DNA of 9,672 nt from Cytophagales bacterium (GTDB lineage: Bacteria; Bacteroidota; Bacteroidia; Cytophagales; ES-bin-26). Positions 1 through 6,702 of the stretch are shown here, one piece after another (within the stretch, counting starts at the first letter, position 1; every line of letters starts with the position of its first letter). The notes beneath the pieces were generated by a model. The model was not told where the DNA came from and ran no database searches. It was given only the letters and a program-made list of their open reading frames with translations. Location: contig JACMKY010000473.1 in assembly GCA_014379925.1 (NCBI GenBank), forward strand, positions 1 through 9,672. The letters run 5' to 3'. Position numbers and translations under genes: made by a program.

Positions 1-1085
1 CGTTGTTTGACGTCTTCTTTGACGTAAGCATCCCCCATTTTCAGGCCCAGCGCCCGGTTCAGTTCGGCCTCGTCGTAGCGGGTGTTTCCCTGCCAGGTGA
101 TTTTTCCGATGCGGAGGCCGCTCGCGGCCTGCCGGGTGGCGAACGGGACGGGGGCGTTTTTGGGCGTTTCGTCGTTGCCCGACAGGGAGCAACATACCAA
201 CGCAAGGGCCACTAGGGGCAGGGCGAGCACGAACCTGAGTTTTTGCACGGGGGTGGAGTGGGTTTGGGTGAGCATGGTGATTCTTCGACTTAATTGTTTG
301 CCCGCGAAGCCGTTGGCCAGCGGCACGGGCGTTTCCCGGGTGGTCAGCTTGATGAGCAGCGTGGCGTAGGCCCGGCGGTTTTCGCCCTGGCCGATCACCG
401 CGGAATCGGCCAGGTATTCGTGCACTTCCCGGAGCGAATTCTTCAGGTAGCCCACCACCGGATTGAACCAGAACAATGCCCCGGCCGCCTCCAGCAGCAG
501 CAGGTCCAGGGTGTGCTGCTGCGCGGCGTGTACCCGTTCGTGCTGCTTCACCTGGTGCAATTCCTGGTCGCTCAATTGCCGGTGCCCGGGACCGAGAAAA
601 ATGTAATTCAGAAAGGAAAAGACCGGTAGGTTTTGCCGGGTGTAGACCAGCCAGCAGCGGCCTTCCCGGACCTTGGGATGGCCGCGTGCCAGCCGGTGAA
701 TCGTCCGCAGATTGCGGTGGATACCCCAAGCCTTGTAAAAAAAGCCCAGGGCATAGACGCTCAGCAGCAGGTAACCCACGCACCCGAGCGCCAGTGCAGT
801 ATCCGCTTGACCTACCGAAAGGGGCAGCGGGTCGGAGAAGACCAACCCGATCCGGAAGGGGGACGGGGTGGCCAGTTCCGTGGGGGATGCCGGCCACAAA
901 AATTCGGTGAATCCCGCCGGCAGGGCTACCAGGGGCAGAACCGTACCCAGCAAGACGCTGCCCACCAGGTAGAACCGGTTCCACCGGAAGTGCGTGAGCC
1001 GGCCGAACAGCAGCCGGTAGGCCCCGGCGAAAACCCCCAGGCAGAAGCTCGCCTCCGCCAGATACCCAAGGAAGTCATTGGTCAT
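1..1085 (-). CDS. BlaR1-like M56 family membrane metallopeptidase with C-terminal POTRA-like start (partial, runs off left edge)
   Basis: A membrane zinc peptidase of the BlaR1/MecR1 class, expected to inactivate the partner BlaI-type repressor encoded just upstream. Reading the minus strand from the ATG at 1085 gives 361 open codons with no stop before the edge. Hydrophobic segments lie near residues 8-27, 38-57 and 97-117. The zinc site HERVH is at residues 182-186, and Glu223 in EVHEYLAD is placed, relative to the first His, like the third zinc ligand of BlaR1. Another hydrophobic segment (about 281-300, ending VCCSLSG) follows. Instead of a penicillin-binding sensor domain, residues 323 onward read GLRIGKITWQGNTRYDEAEL and then ALGLKMGDAY, which resembles a POTRA repeat as in BamA/ShlB-type proteins. 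The start overlaps the end of blaI by 11 bases (1075-1085), so translational coupling is likely. The ligand sensed is unknown, and beta-lactam resistance should not be assumed. Confidence 0.88.
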   Translation of the reverse strand, partial: MTNDFLGYLAEASFCLGVFAGAYRLLFGRLTHFRWNRFYLVGSVLLGTVLPLVALPAGFTEFLWPASPTELATPSPFRIGLVFSDPLPLSVGQADTALALGCVGYLLLSVYALGFFYKAWGIHRNLRTIHRLARGHPKVREGRCWLVYTRQNLPVFSFLNYIFLGPGHRQLSDQELHQVKQHERVHAAQQHTLDLLLLEAAGALFWFNPVVGYLKNSLREVHEYLADSAVIGQGENRRAYATLLIKLTTRETPVPLANGFAGKQLSRRITMLTQTHSTPVQKLRFVLALPLVALALVCCSLSGNDETPKNAPVPFATRQAASGLRIGKITWQGNTRYDEAELNRALGLKMGDAYVKEDVKQ

Positions 1086-1464
1086 GGCCGGGATCATCGG
1101 GGGTGTTTTCTGCCTGGTCGAGCATCCGGAGCATTTCCTGGATTTCTTCCCCGCTCAGATTTTCCTCTTTCACCATGAAGGAGACCACGTTGCCCGGCGA
1201 TCCCTCGAAGTAGTTGGTCAGGAAATCGCGGAACGTGAAGCGGCGGTAGGCCGGTTTGGAGACCTTCGGGAAGTATTCGTGCGTCTTCCCGTAGGCTTTG
1301 TGGTCCACAAAACCCTTCTTTTCCAGAATCCGGATGAGCGACGAAATGGTGTTGTAGGGCGGTTTGGGGTCGGGCATCCGGTCGATGACGTCCTTGACGA
1401 ACCCTTGCTTGATTTCCCAGAGGATGTGCATTACCCGCTCTTCGGTTTTGGTCAACGTTTCCAT
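1075..1464 (-). CDS. blaI: BlaI/MecI/CopY-family transcriptional repressor
   Basis: A 129-residue winged-helix repressor, the usual length for this family. The opening METLTKTEERVMHILWEIKQ matches the BlaI/MecI N-terminus. The recognition helix region is PPYNTISSLIRILEKKGFV (about residues 35-53), followed by the wing at AYGKTHEYFP. Residues from about 75 onward, including YFEGSPGNVVSFMVKEENLS, form the dimerisation part in which the partner peptidase usually cleaves (family knowledge). The gene overlaps the M56 peptidase gene, the classic two-gene arrangement. A promoter with nested inverted repeats lies directly upstream, consistent with autorepression. No Shine-Dalgarno sequence is visible. 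The real regulon is unknown; the divergent glycosidase gene shares the 272-bp upstream region and could be a target, but this is inference. Confidence 0.93.
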   Translation of the reverse strand: METLTKTEERVMHILWEIKQGFVKDVIDRMPDPKPPYNTISSLIRILEKKGFVDHKAYGKTHEYFPKVSKPAYRRFTFRDFLTNYFEGSPGNVVSFMVKEENLSGEEIQEMLRMLDQAENTPDDPGHDQ

Positions 1465-1468
1465 GAAT

Positions 1469-1499
1469 CAAAGGTAAAACTGATTTTTCAGTTATGCAA
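1469..1499 (-). promoter_or_regulatory. Bacteroidota-type promoter of blaI (TTG-N20-TACCTTTG)
   Basis: On the minus strand TACCTTTG (1476 down to 1469) matches the Bacteroidota -7 consensus TAnnTTTG exactly. TTG (1499-1497), 20 bases upstream, is at the spacing expected for the -33 element. The -7 element ends only five bases before the blaI ATG at 1464, so the transcript would begin at or within a few bases of the start codon. The consensus is established; use of this promoter is inferred. Confidence 0.6.
1478..1493. promoter_or_regulatory. Probable BlaI operator 1 inside the promoter spacer
   Basis: A perfect inverted repeat AACTGA-TTTT-TCAGTT lies entirely between the putative -33 and -7 elements of blaI. 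A repressor dimer bound here would block RNA polymerase directly. The half-site AACTG/CAGTT recurs in the dyad at 1509-1522. Binding by BlaI is inferred from position and symmetry. Confidence 0.6.
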
Positions 1500-1535
1500 C
1501 TTATTTTACAGTTATTTAACTGAATTATAAGTTGC
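1496..1535. promoter_or_regulatory. Probable operator 2: 40-bp concentric dyad upstream of blaI
   Basis: Two nested inverted repeats share one centre (1515/1516). The inner one is CAGTTA-TT-TAACTG (1509-1522) and the outer one is GCAACTTAT (1496-1504) with ATAAGTTGC (1527-1535). Sixteen of 20 positions pair across the 40-bp element. CAGTTAT also occurs at 1489-1495 and 1509-1515, exactly 20 bp (about two helical turns) apart, linking this element to operator 1. It overlaps the -33 region of blaI. The likely binder is the BlaI-family protein. Confidence 0.55.
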
Positions 1536-1701
1536 GCTATTATATTACGTAGCGGCTGACTTTTTCCGGTCCGGACGCATACAGAGAAGTGGGTTGCCTG
1601 GCCCGGTCAAATGCCGCTGTTTATCCGGAAACCTGGTTGTCGGCAATGAGCCAACCGGATGTTTTCCCGATTCGAATCCTGAACGACTTGAATGTATTCC
1701 C

Positions 1702-1717
1702 AATCCGGACCCGGATT
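1702..1717. promoter_or_regulatory. 16-bp dyad just upstream of the glycosidase start
   Basis: AATCCGG-AC-CCGGATT is a perfect 7-bp inverted repeat with a 2-base spacer, ending 19 bases before the preferred ATG at 1737. A separate 10-bp palindrome GATTCGAATC lies at 1669-1678. Either could be a regulator site in the glycosidase promoter or leader. Nothing identifies the protein that would bind. Confidence 0.3.
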
Positions 1718-1736
1718 CTACCGCAATCGGTTACCC

Positions 1737-2819
1737 ATGCGATTACGCGCTACCCTTGGTTACGTTTTTCTGCTTGTTTTCTTCCCCTTCTTCTCCGGCC
1801 ACGGTCAGGATGCCGCTACGTTCGCCAACCCGCTGCTGCCTTCCGGGGCCGATCCGTGGACGGTCTACCACGACGGGTATTATTACTACACCCACTCGTT
1901 GCAGGACAGCATTACGCTCTGGAAAACCAGGAACCTGGCCGACCTCGGGCACGCCGAACGAAAAACGGTGTGGAAACCGCCGGTTGCCGGGCCGCATTCG
2001 CATCAATTATGGGCGCCGGAACTGCACCACCTGCGCGGGAAGTGGTACCTCTACTACGCCGCCTCCGACGGCAACAATCGCCATCACCGCCTGTGGGTGC
2101 TCGAAAATTCCTCGCCCGATCCCCTGGAAGGCCCCTGGATACTGAAGGGAAAGGTGTCGGATGCTTCCGATAAGTGGGCCATCGACGGCACCGTGTTCGA
2201 AAACGGGGGACAACTCTACCTGGCCTGGTCGGGCTGGGAGGGCGACGTCAACGGCCGGCAGGACATCTACCTGGCCAAGCTGAAAAATCCCTGGACGATT
2301 GAAGGGAAACGGGTGAGGCTTTCCAGTCCCACCTACGCCTGGGAGCGCAACGGGGATACCAACGGCCAACGCCACGTGGCCGTGAACGAGGGTCCGCAAC
2401 TGCTCCGACGCGACGGGCGGGTGTTCCTGTTTTATTCGGCCAGCGGCTGCTGGACGGACACCTACGCCCTGGGTAGGCTCACGGCCCCGGCGGACGGCAA
2501 CCTGCTGGATGCCAACTGCTGGGAAAAGTCGCCCGAGCCGGTTTTCCAGCAATCGCCGGCTGACGGCGTGTTCGCCCCCGGTCACAACGCGTTTTTCCGG
2601 TCGCCGGACGGCACGGAGGATTGGATTCTCTACCACGCCAACGACCAGCCCGGCCAGGGCTGCGGCTCATTCCGCACGCCCCGGGCGCAGCGGTTCACCT
2701 GGCGGGTCGACGGAACGCCCGATTTCGGTCGGCCCGTGGGGGTGGGCGTCCCGCTGCGGCTGCCCTCCGGCAACGGAGCCAAGTTGGCCAGTGAGTACCT
2801 CTCCACCACCGGCAAATAG
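1737..2819 (+). CDS. Secreted GH43 glycoside hydrolase, probably exo-alpha-L-arabinofuranosidase (GH43_26-like)
   Basis: A five-bladed beta-propeller hydrolase acting on arabinan or arabinoxylan side chains outside the cytoplasm. From the ATG at 1737 the protein is 360 residues and begins MRLRATLGYVFLLVFFPFF, a clear signal peptide ending near SGHGQ with no lipobox Cys. A longer in-frame start at 1692 adds 15 residues before the signal and is less likely. The inverting catalytic triad of GH43 is visible: Asp39 (SGADPW, base), Asp150 (WAIDGTVF, pKa modulator) and Glu218 (NEGPQLL, acid). HQLWAPELHHLRGKWYLYY, ANDQPG and a single propeller domain with no extra binding module resemble Streptomyces-type exo-1,5-arabinofuranosidases. 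No SusC/SusD or other polysaccharide-utilisation genes are adjacent. Substrate assignment rests on recalled family similarity. The gene is divergent from blaI and shares its upstream region. Confidence 0.85.
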   Translation: MRLRATLGYVFLLVFFPFFSGHGQDAATFANPLLPSGADPWTVYHDGYYYYTHSLQDSITLWKTRNLADLGHAERKTVWKPPVAGPHSHQLWAPELHHLRGKWYLYYAASDGNNRHHRLWVLENSSPDPLEGPWILKGKVSDASDKWAIDGTVFENGGQLYLAWSGWEGDVNGRQDIYLAKLKNPWTIEGKRVRLSSPTYAWERNGDTNGQRHVAVNEGPQLLRRDGRVFLFYSASGCWTDTYALGRLTAPADGNLLDANCWEKSPEPVFQQSPADGVFAPGHNAFFRSPDGTEDWILYHANDQPGQGCGSFRTPRAQRFTWRVDGTPDFGRPVGVGVPLRLPSGNGAKLASEYLSTTGK

Positions 2820-2896
2820 ACCGGGCGGCACCCCGAGCGGGGCAAACCACCCGGATTCGGGCGTTACCGCGGCCGGTTTGATTGGGCGGCCCGCCG

Positions 2897-2920
2897 CGTT
2901 TCCGTTCGGAACCGATTTTT
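2897..2920 (+). terminator. Candidate intrinsic terminator after the GH43 gene
   Basis: CGTTTCCG (2897-2904) pairs with CGGAACCG (2907-2914) with one mismatch, and a TTTTT run follows at 2916-2920. It lies about 80 bases after the stop codon. The tight loop means the outer pairs do most of the work. Moderate evidence only. Confidence 0.35.
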
Positions 2921-2968
2921 CCGTCGGCAAACCGGGCAACCCGAACGTCCTTGGCTGCGTTTTAATCC

Positions 2969-3007
2969 TAAGTTGAAATACTGATTAATTTTAGGTTGAA
3001 ATACTGA
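2969..3007 (+). repeat. Two direct copies of a 16-bp motif upstream of the GAF kinase
   Basis: TA(A/G)GTTGAAATACTGA occurs at 2969-2984 and 2992-3007, with start points 23 bp apart and one mismatch. The second copy is followed by a partial inverted partner, GGTTGA (2994-2999) with TCAACC (3016-3021). The placement about 200 bp upstream of the kinase gene and the roughly two-turn spacing would suit paired activator or repressor sites. No protein can be assigned. Confidence 0.5.
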
Positions 3008-3204
3008 GTCGATTCTCAACCGAGCCATTGGCCGAATCTCCGGTGACTTTTTTCTCGAAAGAGACCACCGTGGATGTTTCACGCTACCTGCCTTCGTAAA
3101 CCCGGTGGACCCGCAACAGTCCGGTAATTCGACTGATTTTCCCCGACGGCGGATTACCCGATGAGATAACCGAACTGCATTAAATACTGGCATTCAGACG
3201 ACCG

Positions 3205-4581
3205 ATGAGTACGAACGCAGCGCCGGCGCTAAAGGAACTGACCCAGGGGTTTGCCTTGGTGGCCATTGGGGACGAATTTTTCAAATCCCTGGCCGCGTAC
3301 CTGTCGAAAACACTGGGGGTTGATTACGTGGTCATCGGGGAACTGGTCCCGGATCAGTCCGTTCGTTCCCTGGCTTTTTTTGCCCACGGCCAACTGGCTG
3401 ACAACATTCAATACCCCCTGACGGGCTCTTGTTGCGAGCACGTGATGAAATCCGGTTTCTACGCCTTTCCCAGCCGGGTTCAACAGCAATTTCCGAATAA
3501 TCAGTCCCTGAAACACTTCGGGATCGACAGCTACGCCGGCACGCTTTTGTTCGACGCTGCCGGCAGCGCATCGGGTCTGATCTACGTCATGCACAGCCAG
3601 CCTCTGCTCCACCTCGACGCGATCGAATCCTTGCTGACGATCGTAGCCAAGCGGGCTGAACTGGAGTTGGCACGCAAGCAGCAGGAACGGAGACTCTATC
3701 AGGCCAATCTGGAATTGATGGCCAGGCTGGCCGAGCGCGAAAAGAAGGAGCGCGCCCTCCGGGCCAAGAACGTCAATCTTCGGGCAGTGAACGAAACGTT
3801 GGCGCGTACGGAGGGCGCGTTGAAGGAGCTCAACCACGCACTGGAAGCAAAGGTGGCCGAGCGAACGGAGGAGTTGAACCAGAAGAACGAAGCCCTTACC
3901 AGCGTCAACGACGACCTGGACAATTTCATTTACACGGCTTCCCACGATTTGAAGGCCCCCATTTCCAACATCGAGGGTTTGATGAAGATACTGGCCTGCA
4001 AACTCAACCAAAAGGGCTGGGAAGACGAAGTGACAACCAAGATTGCCGACCTGATCCACGCCTCCGTGGCGCGCTTCAAGGAAACCATTGCCGATCTGAC
4101 CGAAATTACCAAACTCCAGCGGGAGACCGGCGACCAGGCAACGGCGAATCTGACCAGCGTCATTCACCACGCGCTGCTGGATTTTCACGACCTCATCCGG
4201 GAGGCGGATGCCCACGTTGAGCTTCGTCTGGGGGAGTACCCGGACCTGGTGTTTTCGAAAAAGAACCTGGAAAGCATCGTCTACAACCTCCTGAGCAATG
4301 CCATCAAGTACCGCGCTCCGGACCGGCGGTTGGAAATACGGATTGCCTGTGAAGATACCGAAGCCTATCTTCTGCTTTCCGTCAAGGATAACGGACTGGG
4401 AATAAACGCGGGGGACACCGGCAAGGTATTTACTATGTTCAAACGATTGCACGACCACGTGGAAGGCACGGGCATCGGCTTGTACATTGTCAAGAAAATC
4501 CTCGAAAGCGCGGGGGGCAAGATCGAAGTGGAAAGCACGGTTGACGAAGGCTCCACTTTCCGGGTTTATTTCAAAAAGTGA
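3205..4581 (+). CDS. Soluble GAF-domain sensor histidine kinase (orphan)
   Basis: A 458-residue cytoplasmic two-component sensor kinase with no membrane segment. Residues 1-155 form a GAF domain with TGSCCEHV (73-80), a FPNN segment, and DSYAGTLLFDAAGSASGLIY. Residues about 155-235 are a charged coiled coil (KVAERTEELNQKNEAL). The H-box YTASHDLKAPISNIEGL places the phospho-accepting His at 247. The ATP-binding domain has the N-box NLLSNAIKY (Asn365), G1 box DNGLGIN (395-401) and G2 box GTGIGLYIV (421-429). Adjacent cysteines Cys76-Cys77 sit where related GAF kinases usually have one Cys in a GTPCE-like motif; a redox or ligand role is speculative. No response regulator is encoded nearby and no receiver domain is fused. 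The start at 3205 lacks a Shine-Dalgarno sequence, normal for this phylum. The ligand is unknown. Confidence 0.92.
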   Translation: MSTNAAPALKELTQGFALVAIGDEFFKSLAAYLSKTLGVDYVVIGELVPDQSVRSLAFFAHGQLADNIQYPLTGSCCEHVMKSGFYAFPSRVQQQFPNNQSLKHFGIDSYAGTLLFDAAGSASGLIYVMHSQPLLHLDAIESLLTIVAKRAELELARKQQERRLYQANLELMARLAEREKKERALRAKNVNLRAVNETLARTEGALKELNHALEAKVAERTEELNQKNEALTSVNDDLDNFIYTASHDLKAPISNIEGLMKILACKLNQKGWEDEVTTKIADLIHASVARFKETIADLTEITKLQRETGDQATANLTSVIHHALLDFHDLIREADAHVELRLGEYPDLVFSKKNLESIVYNLLSNAIKYRAPDRRLEIRIACEDTEAYLLLSVKDNGLGINAGDTGKVFTMFKRLHDHVEGTGIGLYIVKKILESAGGKIEVESTVDEGSTFRVYFKK

Positions 4582-4635
4582 GTAGTGGGCAATCCGTCAT
4601 TTTTGAGTTAACGAGAAGCGTTGTCATTGTCATTT

Positions 4636-4668
4636 AACCCGCCGAGGGTTCCGAACCCTTGGTGGGTT
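4636..4668. terminator. Strong hairpin between convergent kinase genes, possible bidirectional terminator
   Basis: A 16-base left arm (4636-4651) pairs completely with 4653-4668 if two G-U pairs are allowed, around a single formal loop base (in practice a C-C-G triloop). It lies 55 bases after the plus-strand kinase stop and 22 bases after the minus-strand kinase stop, the right place for a shared terminator. There is no T-run on either side, so it could instead be a dispersed palindromic repeat. Confidence 0.5.
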
Positions 4669-4689
4669 GCTACCGCTGAAGGCGGAGAA

Positions 4690-6702
4690 CTAGAAGCTTA
4701 CTCCCTGTGGCGTTCCGGGCGGGCTTTCCGTAACCGCTTCGGCTTCGCGAGCAAGAACCTCGCCCGGACAATTGGGCAACGTGAGGGTGAAGGTGGTGCC
4801 GCACCCTACCTGGCTGGCGACCGAAATGCTGCCGTTCAGTCGCCGGACGGTTTGGTGGGTGATGTACAATCCCAAGCCGGAACCGTCGGACCGGGAAGTA
4901 GCCCGGAAAAACATGTCGAATATTCGGCCGAGGTACTTTTCCTCGATGCCAATCCCGTTGTCTTCGACCCGGATGACCGCCCGTTCGGGATCAACCGCAA
5001 TGTCGAACTTGAGGTAAGGCTGGCCGGCGCAGGGATTGATGTACTGGATGGCGTTGGAAACGAAGTTTTTCAGGATGATGCCCACGCGGAGTTCGTCGCC
5101 GTAGAAAACCGTTTTGCTGCGGAGATCGACCAGCAGGGTGAGGCGGTCGGCGTGGGGCAGGTACTTCAGTTCTTCCACGCGTTGTCCGACGATCTGTTCA
5201 AAGTCGACCGCCGTGCAGTTCACGGCCGAGTTGATGTTTTTCGAGTAGTCCACCAGGGACGAGATGAAATCATCCGACTTCCGGATCCGGTTCTTAATCA
5301 AGTGGGTATAGTAGCGGGTCACGTTGGAGTTATCCTCCAGCTCAATGAGTTCAATCAACCCCTGGATGGACGCCAGCGGCCCCTGCATATCGTGCGATGC
5401 TTTGTAGACGTAACTGGCGAGTTCGTAATTTCGCATCTCCAATTCACTCAGGGTCCGTTTCAGATTCTCTTCCGACCGTTTCAGCCGGGTGATGTCGTAG
5501 GTAGCCCCGCTGATGCCCCGGACCTGCCCCGTCTCGTCGATCAGGGGTTTGACGTTGAAGAAAAAATAGCGGGCCTCCCGGCCGTTCAGTCTGATTTTTG
5601 CTTCTTCCGTCTTGCTCTGTCGGGTAGCCAGCACGGCTCGTTTCATGGATTCGATCCGGCTGGCATCGTCGGCCGGCATCAGTTCCGCGTCCGTTTTACC
5701 GAGTACATTGTGCGCTCCGAACAGCCCTGAATCGTGGATCCACGTGTAACGCAGGTCCGTATCCTGGTTAAATACGGCGATGGGGGCGCTTTCGAGGGCC
5801 ATCTTGAACCTTTCCTCGCTCTCGCGCAAAGCCTCGGCCGTCTGCTTATGCTGCCTCATCTCGGAGGTTAACCGTTGAAGGGTTTCCCCGAGCGTAGCGG
5901 TTCGTTGCTCCACTTTTTCTTCCAGGTTCAACCGAACGCTTTCGAGCATCTCGTTGCTGATCGAGAGTTGTTCGGTGCTGGAGGCAAGGGCGTCGTTGGT
6001 GAGACTGAGTCGATCGTTGGCCAGGGTAAGTTCCTGATTGAGCCGGTGCGGTTTCTGCCCGGGCGTTTCCCGAATCTGAAACCCGTTGGCCACGTACACG
6101 GAAGCAGAGAGGATGAGAATCAGCGCGGAGAAGGTGATTGAGTAGAGGAAGCGTTCGGCGAGGAGAACAAGCCGGCTCAATTCCTCGCTCTTGGTTCGCA
6201 ACAACGTGCGTTCGTTCCGAACGAAGCCGGCAAGAAGCGCGTGGATCGCCACCGTGTTTTCCCGGACTTTTTCCGGACGCACCAACCAGGGTAGTGCGGC
6301 GGTCGGGTCGCCTTTTCCCCCTAACGCCCGTTGGGAGAGCAGACTCGCTTGCTGGTTGATTCTTTTGTTCAGTAAATCCGTGCGTCCTCCTCGGGTGGCG
6401 TTGTCACTGGTAATTTGCTGCAGCGCGCGTGCGTATGCCCGAACGGAATCCAGGGCAGTCAGATACCGTTCCCGGTGGGTGCTGTCGTTGCGGAGCCGGT
6501 AAGCCTTCCGTCCGGTTTCGGCCTCTTCCAGAAAACTAATCAACTTATCGGAGGTGCCTATAATGCGTTGGGTGTGTTCAATCCCCCGTGCTTTTTGCAA
6601 AATGAAGCGGGCGCTTTGGTAGATCGCTACCCCAACGACCAACAGAACAAACGATACCAGAAGGTAGGTTAAGTATATAAACCGATGAAACTGCGTTTTC
6701 AT
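4690..6702 (-). CDS. Membrane CHASE3-PAS sensor histidine kinase (orphan)
   Basis: A 670-residue sensor kinase. The N-terminus has a transmembrane helix (about residues 9-31). An extracytoplasmic CHASE3 domain (about 35-178) follows, recognised from EEAETGRKAYRLRNDSTH and the long helical pattern. A second transmembrane helix is at about 182-206. A coiled-coil signalling linker (220-290) leads to a PAS domain (about 290-405) that starts at ESEERFKMALESAP and ends DITRLKRSEENL. The H-box YKASHDMQGPLASIQGL has the phospho-accepting His437. The ATP-binding domain shows NFVSNAIQY (Asn550), DNGIGIEE (from Asp581), IFDMFFRA and GSGLGLYI (from Gly607). A roughly 30-residue Pro/Glu-rich tail follows the catalytic core. 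There is no receiver domain and no adjacent regulator, so the output partner lies elsewhere. The gene converges on the GAF kinase and diverges from egtB. The signal is unknown; CHASE3 domains occur widely without known ligands. Confidence 0.93.
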   Translation of the reverse strand: MKTQFHRFIYLTYLLVSFVLLVVGVAIYQSARFILQKARGIEHTQRIIGTSDKLISFLEEAETGRKAYRLRNDSTHRERYLTALDSVRAYARALQQITSDNATRGGRTDLLNKRINQQASLLSQRALGGKGDPTAALPWLVRPEKVRENTVAIHALLAGFVRNERTLLRTKSEELSRLVLLAERFLYSITFSALILILSASVYVANGFQIRETPGQKPHRLNQELTLANDRLSLTNDALASSTEQLSISNEMLESVRLNLEEKVEQRTATLGETLQRLTSEMRQHKQTAEALRESEERFKMALESAPIAVFNQDTDLRYTWIHDSGLFGAHNVLGKTDAELMPADDASRIESMKRAVLATRQSKTEEAKIRLNGREARYFFFNVKPLIDETGQVRGISGATYDITRLKRSEENLKRTLSELEMRNYELASYVYKASHDMQGPLASIQGLIELIELEDNSNVTRYYTHLIKNRIRKSDDFISSLVDYSKNINSAVNCTAVDFEQIVGQRVEELKYLPHADRLTLLVDLRSKTVFYGDELRVGIILKNFVSNAIQYINPCAGQPYLKFDIAVDPERAVIRVEDNGIGIEEKYLGRIFDMFFRATSRSDGSGLGLYITHQTVRRLNGSISVASQVGCGTTFTLTLPNCPGEVLAREAEAVTESPPGTPQGVSF

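Larger units (their letters stand above)
2820..3204. other. Non-coding gap between glycosidase and GAF kinase
   Basis: This 385-bp stretch holds no convincing gene. It contains a candidate terminator (2897-2920) and a pair of 16-bp direct repeats (2969-3007), listed separately, and presumably the promoter of the downstream kinase. I found no exact TAnnTTTG element. A 109-codon reading frame on the minus strand (2864-3193) matches no family I recognise and crosses the repeats, so it is not called. Confidence 0.6.

Noticed and set aside
294..1178. Several plus-strand frames of 111-181 codons
   Set aside because: They are antisense to the M56 peptidase gene, which has a complete HExxH zinc site and the expected overlap with blaI.
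1692..1736. Longer start for the GH43 protein
   Set aside because: It would put 15 residues ahead of a textbook signal peptide and make the 16-bp dyad at 1702-1717 coding. The ATG at 1737 fits better.
2864..3193. A 109-codon minus-strand frame between glycosidase and GAF kinase
   Set aside because: It has no recognisable domain and crosses the direct repeats and terminator candidate.
3229..4458. A 409-codon open frame on the minus strand
   Set aside because: It lies wholly antisense to the GAF histidine kinase, whose motifs are unmistakable. Its translation shows no domain I recognise, and long antisense frames are common in GC-rich genes.
4621..5730. A 369-codon open frame on the plus strand
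   Set aside because: It is antisense to the catalytic half of the CHASE3 kinase, begins in the intergenic hairpin region, and encodes nothing recognisable.
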